Origin: Citrifermentans bremense R1
GTDB lineage: Bacteria > Desulfobacterota > Desulfuromonadia > Geobacterales > Geobacteraceae
Assembly (NCBI RefSeq): GCF_000426865.1
Contig: NZ_KE384582.1
Span: 62,001 to 126,000 of the forward strand
Direction of reading: 5' to 3'
Length of the DNA stretch: 64,000 nt
Shown here: piece by piece, positions 60,049-64,000 of the stretch
Layout: every line of letters begins with the position of its first letter
How positions within the stretch are numbered: the first letter of the stretch is position 1
Notes under the pieces: model-generated
Seen by the model: the letters and a program-made list of their open reading frames with translations, nothing else
Databases searched by the model: none
What the model was told of the DNA's origin: nothing
Position numbers and translations under genes: made by a program

Positions 60049-60846
60049 CTAGACCAGCGAGATGACTTCATTCACTCCCGGACGGCCATAGACTGCCTTG
60101 CCGGTCTTGACTAAAAGGTTTGGCAAGATCAGGACATTGCCGTTGCTATGGGTATGGCCGCAGAGAACCGTCATCTTGGTGGTCTTACCAGCCATCAACT
60201 CGCGTAGTACATCTCCCACAGCCTTACAACTGAAGTGCGGGAGGTAGTCTGGACTTGAAATCTCCCCTTCATGCCAGCATGCATCACGAAAAGGAGGGAC
60301 ATGGGTAAGTACGATTACGTGTTTTAAATCTTCAAGAGCGTGAGGTAGGACCTGCCTGAAATGCTCTGCCGCTTCATCACCCAAGGCGTGCAACCGATCA
60401 AGCCGCTTCCCTTTGGTCAGCCCCCTCAGTTCGCGTATAAGCTTATAATCGTTAAGCATCACCTGAGACTTATCAAAATCGCCAATACGCCCATCTGACC
60501 AGCCGTCATGCCCGACGAGGCAGGTGTCCTCTGACAACCGGACCACGGCAGACTGGGTTAGCCAGGTAAGCTTGCTCGTCTCATTGCAAAGGTTTGCGAT
60601 GCTGCTGCGAATGTCGGCAATGGAGCCTTTGTAGTAGTCATGATTGCCTAAAACGAAGTAGATTGGGACCTGTATGTGGTCAGCCAGGTAATGCAGGTAA
60701 AATTCGACACTAGGTGCATCGCCGATGTCCCCGCCGAGCAAGAGGGCATCAACCCCAAGGTTGTTGATGCCCTTGCAGAACTCTTGACACTTTTCCAACG
60801 TGACGAAATTCAGGTGAATATCTGTAGCCCACGCAATTTTATTCAT
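60049..60846 (-). CDS. Calcineurin-like metallophosphoesterase
   Basis: A 265-residue protein with the full metal-binding series: ATDIHL, GGDIGD, LGNHDYY, VLTHVPP and CGHTHSNG. It lacks a signal peptide, so it is cytoplasmic. Substrates of such enzymes range from nucleotides to cyclic nucleotides and phosphoproteins; none can be chosen here. It is cargo of the island and its promoter side abuts the insertion sequence. Confidence 0.88.
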   Translation of the reverse strand: MNKIAWATDIHLNFVTLEKCQEFCKGINNLGVDALLLGGDIGDAPSVEFYLHYLADHIQVPIYFVLGNHDYYKGSIADIRSSIANLCNETSKLTWLTQSAVVRLSEDTCLVGHDGWSDGRIGDFDKSQVMLNDYKLIRELRGLTKGKRLDRLHALGDEAAEHFRQVLPHALEDLKHVIVLTHVPPFRDACWHEGEISSPDYLPHFSCKAVGDVLRELMAGKTTKMTVLCGHTHSNGNVLILPNLLVKTGKAVYGRPGVNEVISLV

Positions 60847-60890
60847 TCAGCCTCTCACTGCATTGTAGCTCTTGGATTAAAATCCTGTAG

Positions 60891-62208
60891 CAGGTTGTTG
60901 AAAAACTAAGTACAGAAAAGAGCAGTTTTATGATACACTGCGGCGCGTAACACATTGCAATCACAAAGGAATGTTATGCGCGGCGAGGACAATAAGACAG
61001 AAGCTCTTTTCACATATGTGACCCCCGAGTCCTTCGTTCCCAAGGATCATCCACTGCGAGCCATCAGAAAAATGGCTGATGACGCCTTGGCTGGAATGGA
61101 CAAGCTCTTTGATAGCATTTATGCCTCTGCTGGTAGACCGTCCATCCCACCGGAAAAACTGCTCAAGGCTCAACTGCTGATGATTCTCTACTCGATCCGC
61201 AGCAATCGGCAACTCGTTGAACAGATCCACTACAACTTCTTGTTCCGCTGGTTCCTGGGAATGGCTCTGGATGAAAAGATCTGGGACCACTCCAGTTTCT
61301 CCAAGAACAGTGAGCGACTCATCGGTTCCGAAGTTGCCGCCGTCTTCTTGTCCAGAATTCTTGAGCAGGCAAAGCGTAAGCGGCTGCTGTCCAATGAGCA
61401 TTTCACCGTCGACGGAACTCTCATCGAAGCCTGGGCCTCGATCAAGAGCTTCAAACCGAAAGATCCGCAGGATGGCCCACCATCTGGCACCGGTGGTGGC
61501 AAGAACGATTCCGTCGACTTCAAGGGAAAGAAGCTCAGTAACGAAACCCACGGCTCGGATACCGATCCCGATGCCCGTCTGTACCGCAAGGGAAAGACCA
61601 AAGAGGCGAAGCTCTGCTATCAGGGGCACACTCTGATGGAGAACCGCAATGGCCTTATCATCAAAACCGCAGTCACTCTGGCAACCGGCACAGCGGAACG
61701 TGAAGCTGCAAAGAAGATGATTCAAAAACTACCGCGGACGTCGCAACGGATTACCTTGGGCGCTGACAAGGGCTACGACACCAAGGATTTCGTGAAGGAC
61801 CTGCGGGAGCTTAATGTCACTCCCCATGTGGCGCAGAACAACAGCAACCGAAGGTCAGCCATCGATGGCAGAACCACAAGCCTTCTGGGCTACACCATCA
61901 GCCAAAGGATCAGGAAACGAATCGAAGAGGGCTTTGGCTGGATGAAGACTGTGGGCCGACTGCGCAAGACGATGTATCGAGGAGTAGATAAGATCGCAAT
62001 GCAGCTTGACCTACATGCAGTCGCCTACAACCTGGTACGAATGGCCAACTTGGGCCTTGGTGCCACCTGAATGCTCCTTCAGGCCCTTCAGGGGACTGAA
62101 ATTCGGCAGCATAACCGGTTGTGAAAGAACAAAAATCATGACAATTGGAGTTCAGCAAACGCCACGGAAGGCGGTTGCTAATAACGGTCCGTTTTTTTCA
62201 ACGGCCTG
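60891..62208 (+). mobile_element. IS5-superfamily insertion sequence, complete
   Basis: The element is about 1318 bp. The ends CAGGTTGTTGAAAAAC (left) and CAGGCCGTTGAAAAAA (right, reverse complement) are imperfect inverted repeats. The direct repeat GTAG flanks both sides (60887-60890, 62209-62212), giving a 4-bp target duplication that fits IS5-type elements. Confidence 0.85.
60976..62070 (+). CDS. DDE transposase, IS5/IS1182 type
   Basis: A 364-residue transposase. An N-terminal DUF772-like region (HPLRAIRKMADDAL... and SIRSNRQLVEQIHYNFLFRWFLGM) precedes the DDE core: Asp in TVDGTLIEAWAS, Asp in LGADKGYDT and Glu in RKRIEEGFGWMK. All three acids are present, the frame is uninterrupted and both ends are intact, so it may be active. 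ATG 60976 follows AAAGGA. The exact family (IS5 or IS1182) cannot be fixed without comparison. Confidence 0.92.
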   Translation: MRGEDNKTEALFTYVTPESFVPKDHPLRAIRKMADDALAGMDKLFDSIYASAGRPSIPPEKLLKAQLLMILYSIRSNRQLVEQIHYNFLFRWFLGMALDEKIWDHSSFSKNSERLIGSEVAAVFLSRILEQAKRKRLLSNEHFTVDGTLIEAWASIKSFKPKDPQDGPPSGTGGGKNDSVDFKGKKLSNETHGSDTDPDARLYRKGKTKEAKLCYQGHTLMENRNGLIIKTAVTLATGTAEREAAKKMIQKLPRTSQRITLGADKGYDTKDFVKDLRELNVTPHVAQNNSNRRSAIDGRTTSLLGYTISQRIRKRIEEGFGWMKTVGRLRKTMYRGVDKIAMQLDLHAVAYNLVRMANLGLGAT

Positions 62209-62224
62209 GTAGAAGGAAAGACGC

Positions 62225-62325
62225 TCCGTTAGTGCGTATTCCGCTGATGCCGACCGGCATTCAGGAACGATGCCGACCGTTTGTCGGCTGGATGGCGACC
62301 GGCTTGGTGACGCGGTCGCGAGGTG
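62225..62325. repeat. Degenerate ATGCCGACCGGCATTC patch, second copy
   Basis: ATGCCGACCGGCATTC followed by ATGCCGACCGTTTGTC and GGATGGCGACCGGC lies just right of the insertion sequence. It matches the patch at about 59885-60000. Confidence 0.65.
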
Positions 62326-62464
62326 TGGTGGTTAATGTGTCACAGTTACTGTTTTTGGGTCAAAGGATGATCCTCACCTCCTCATAGAATCCCCATCCAC
62401 AGGGTTTTCTCGGGGCTCCCCTAAATGGCGCTTCCATCATTGAGTAAGGCCACCCATTGCACCG

Positions 62465-63223
62465 TCATACATGTCGCCCGCAATCCGTGCAGGTTCCGTC
62501 TTCGTTAAGATAGTCAACCAGCATTAAGCACCTGGTGCACCGTCTCTGTCGACCCGGTAGCGGTAGCACTACGACTTGGCTCGTCTGCGAATCGAACAAA
62601 AAGACAGTTTCCCTGTTGCTCTCTGTGTTCAGAGCTATATATTTTTCGGCCACCTCTGGTTCCTTAAGTGAGGTGTGCCCGAAAAGCTGATGAATCCCCG
62701 TGTCTAGCCAGAGTTTTTCCTCTCTCAGGTCAAACCAGAAGCATCCGCCAAGAGCCGCTGCCCCGTCCCTGGCAATCCCTATATCGAAAATGCAGTGTTT
62801 TTCCCCACGGTAGAGCCAAGCGTTCATCGCTTCGTTGACCCTGGCGGCGACCTGTTTGGCCGATTGCCCTATAGTCAGTTTTGTACTGCACCCTGCGTGG
62901 GTGCAGAGCCAGCCATCTGCGACGTAGGCTGCGACGAATCGCCTATGGTTTCTCTCGATGATCTCCTGTATCACCGTTTCCCGATACTGAAACCCACTGC
63001 AGCGGAACGGCGGCGGTACTAGGTAGTGCAGATCATGGTTCCCCCACAGGAGCACCGTGGGGCTTTCCAGAAGCAGCTGCAGGGCCCTCAGTTGGCGTTG
63101 CAGTGGCTCCCACGGAGAATCTAGATAATCGCCCAAGGCGATATGCTCCTGGTCGGGCCGATACTCTAGGAACGCCTGAACCTTCTCGACATTGCCGTGT
63201 ATGTCGCCTACGATGATTGCCAT
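62465..63223 (-). CDS. PPP-type metallophosphoesterase with C-terminal zinc ribbon
   Basis: A 252-residue protein resembling bacterial serine/threonine phosphatases: VGDIHGN at the N-terminus, LGDYLDS, WGNHDLHY, a later CTHAG and a FGHTS segment. The last 30 residues hold a zinc-ribbon-like CTRC...CTDC group. ATG 63223 is preferred, with GTG 63229 also in frame; GGGGG lies upstream. It is 11 bp from the preceding gene of the same strand, so the two are probably co-expressed. Substrate is unknown. Confidence 0.83.
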   Translation of the reverse strand: MAIIVGDIHGNVEKVQAFLEYRPDQEHIALGDYLDSPWEPLQRQLRALQLLLESPTVLLWGNHDLHYLVPPPFRCSGFQYRETVIQEIIERNHRRFVAAYVADGWLCTHAGCSTKLTIGQSAKQVAARVNEAMNAWLYRGEKHCIFDIGIARDGAAALGGCFWFDLREEKLWLDTGIHQLFGHTSLKEPEVAEKYIALNTESNRETVFLFDSQTSQVVVLPLPGRQRRCTRCLMLVDYLNEDGTCTDCGRHV

Positions 63224-63234
63224 CGCCACCCCCG

Positions 63235-63591
63235 CTAAGAAAACTCTGCTGACACGTCGATTTCGTCTGTGGCCAGGTTAGCTTTTGCCCACCTTCGCCA
63301 AACATAATCGCCGTCGGCATCATGGCAGGCAGGTCCGACCAACTTGTATACTCGACCAGACTTAGTAACGCACTCCTTGGTCGTGGCATCGAAGCTCATT
63401 ATAGCAGTGCTGACTCTGCCCTCCCAGCCAGCTTCGTTATATCCAACGAGATGTCTTTCTCCCGCCAACGGGCCTTCTGTTACCTCGAGTACCCGCCACC
63501 GGACGAGTGTGATGCAGGGTTGCTCGGTGATGCCCGGTGTTCCCCAGATTCCGCCGAATATCGCCCTTAATTCCATGTCCTTAAGGTCCAT
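63235..63591 (-). CDS. Hypothetical 118-residue protein
   Basis: ATG 63591 follows GAGGGCAGC; an ATG at 63576 is an alternative, and the open frame continues upstream without a good start. The protein is soluble with a beta-rich middle (ITLVRWRVLEVTEGPLAGERHLVGYN) and no known motif. It is coupled to the phosphoesterase gene downstream on the same strand. Confidence 0.65.
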   Translation of the reverse strand: MDLKDMELRAIFGGIWGTPGITEQPCITLVRWRVLEVTEGPLAGERHLVGYNEAGWEGRVSTAIMSFDATTKECVTKSGRVYKLVGPACHDADGDYVWRRWAKANLATDEIDVSAEFS

Positions 63592-63683
63592 GCTGCCCTC
63601 CGTTTCATCTAGATGTTGTAGTTGTCTGTAACATTTCCTGGAAAAACAGCCCTGCCATGGAAAGTGGCAAGGGCAGGACTCGT

Positions 63684-64000
63684 TCACATGGGACCGACCT
63701 CTCTGGCCCACTTTCCCATCATTGATAGGAGGTGCCGTGCTAGACGGTTACCATTAAGACTGAATTTGAAGGTCGTCTGGAGCCGCTTGACGATTTCCGG
63801 GTAAAGTTTTCCCGTCTCGAAATACTGGTCCCAATCCGGCCTGAACTGTGCGCAGCATCTGTTTGCATTCTTCACGTAGGGATAAGGTGACGGTGGCTCG
63901 CCAGTAGGCGATACTAACATGAGACACTGAACATTAGGGCACGCAGCCAAGCTTGAACAGTTGACGCATGAGTTGGTGGCTAACGAAAACGTGATGCGCC
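63684..64000 (-). CDS. Hypothetical Cys-rich protein, N-terminus outside window
   Basis: The frame is open to the right edge, so the start is not visible. The visible 105 residues begin with a Cys cluster (CVNC...CPNVQC), suggesting a zinc or Fe-S site, then a Pro-rich turn and a basic helical end (RLARHLLSMMGKWAREVGPM). No family is recognised; it lies on the same strand as the phosphoesterase pair. Confidence 0.55.
   Translation of the reverse strand, partial: RITFSLATNSCVNCSSLAACPNVQCLMLVSPTGEPPSPYPYVKNANRCCAQFRPDWDQYFETGKLYPEIVKRLQTTFKFSLNGNRLARHLLSMMGKWAREVGPM

Larger units (their letters stand above)
52118..64000. mobile_element. Genomic island in tRNA-Val, left part
   Basis: The region from the tRNA fragment to the right edge is more AT-rich than the backbone, contains a recombinase operon next to the boundary, a ParB-like gene, an insertion sequence and genes of no known core function. 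The right end is not in the window, so size and full cargo cannot be given. Confidence 0.75.

Noticed and set aside
1-64000. CRISPR arrays, rRNA genes and complete tRNA genes
   Set aside because: No regularly spaced identical repeats with unique spacers and no complete RNA genes were found by eye.

Overview
The window looks like chromosome from a GC-rich, Gram-negative, anaerobic-type bacterium of the Desulfuromonadota, most like Geobacter/Geomonas/Citrifermentans. The pointers are a c-type cytochrome P460, a bacteriohemerythrin, a PEP-CTERM protein, an apparent selenocysteine-containing thioredoxin, archaeal-type LeuC/LeuD, a class II DAHP synthase, TrmFO and a CFI-box C-terminal domain. This lineage call is inference from family flavour and composition; no marker rRNA lies in the window.

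Region 1 (1-22 kb) is ordinary chromosomal backbone. It runs from a truncated CFI-box surface protein through a cold-shock protein, a LOG-family protein and leuC-leuD to a tightly coupled envelope-lipid operon. That operon holds a 490-residue exported protein built of WP-L/F-Y repeats, followed by MlaE and MlaD, with no MlaF ATPase in it. Then come a CruF-like carotenoid protein, a P460 cytochrome, an M16 peptidase, an EEP nuclease-PLD-zinc ribbon operon on the minus strand, a TVP38/VTT membrane protein, PepA, class II DAHP synthase, a membrane-anchored C13 (legumain-like) peptidase, TldD and a DUF4911 protein.

Region 2 (21.3-32.6 kb) is a plus-strand surface block. It contains an exported DUF11-like protein, a 1977-residue DUF11/SdrD-B/beta-rich/OmpA protein, a FecR-domain protein, a sensor histidine kinase, and a receiver-GGDEF response regulator. 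Close spacing and start/stop overlaps suggest the surface proteins and the signalling pair are expressed together.

Region 3 (32.7-52.1 kb) is housekeeping: a U32 protein, LysM-DprA-TopA-TrmFO, Maf, YggS, an ABC-F ATPase, RlmI and hemerythrin, plus several small proteins. It also carries a polysaccharide deacetylase, a two-domain thioredoxin whose first active-site cysteine is an in-frame TGA followed by a SECIS-like hairpin, an outer-membrane beta-barrel protein and a PEP-CTERM protein. Intergenic gaps in regions 1-3 carry several families of inverted or direct repeats.

Region 4 (52.1 kb to the right edge) is a genomic island. Its left boundary is a 46-nt 3' fragment of a tRNA-Val(CAC) gene on the minus strand. 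Immediately inside is an overlapping operon: a 35-codon leader, a 172-residue protein, and two very large tyrosine recombinases that both keep the R/HxxR/H/Y catalytic set. A ParB-like protein, two metallophosphoesterases, an intact IS5-type insertion sequence with a 4-bp target duplication, degenerate repeat patches and unknown genes follow. The far end of the island, where an intact tRNA-Val is predicted, lies outside the window. The most noteworthy items are the Sec-thioredoxin and the tRNA-Val island with its paired giant recombinases.
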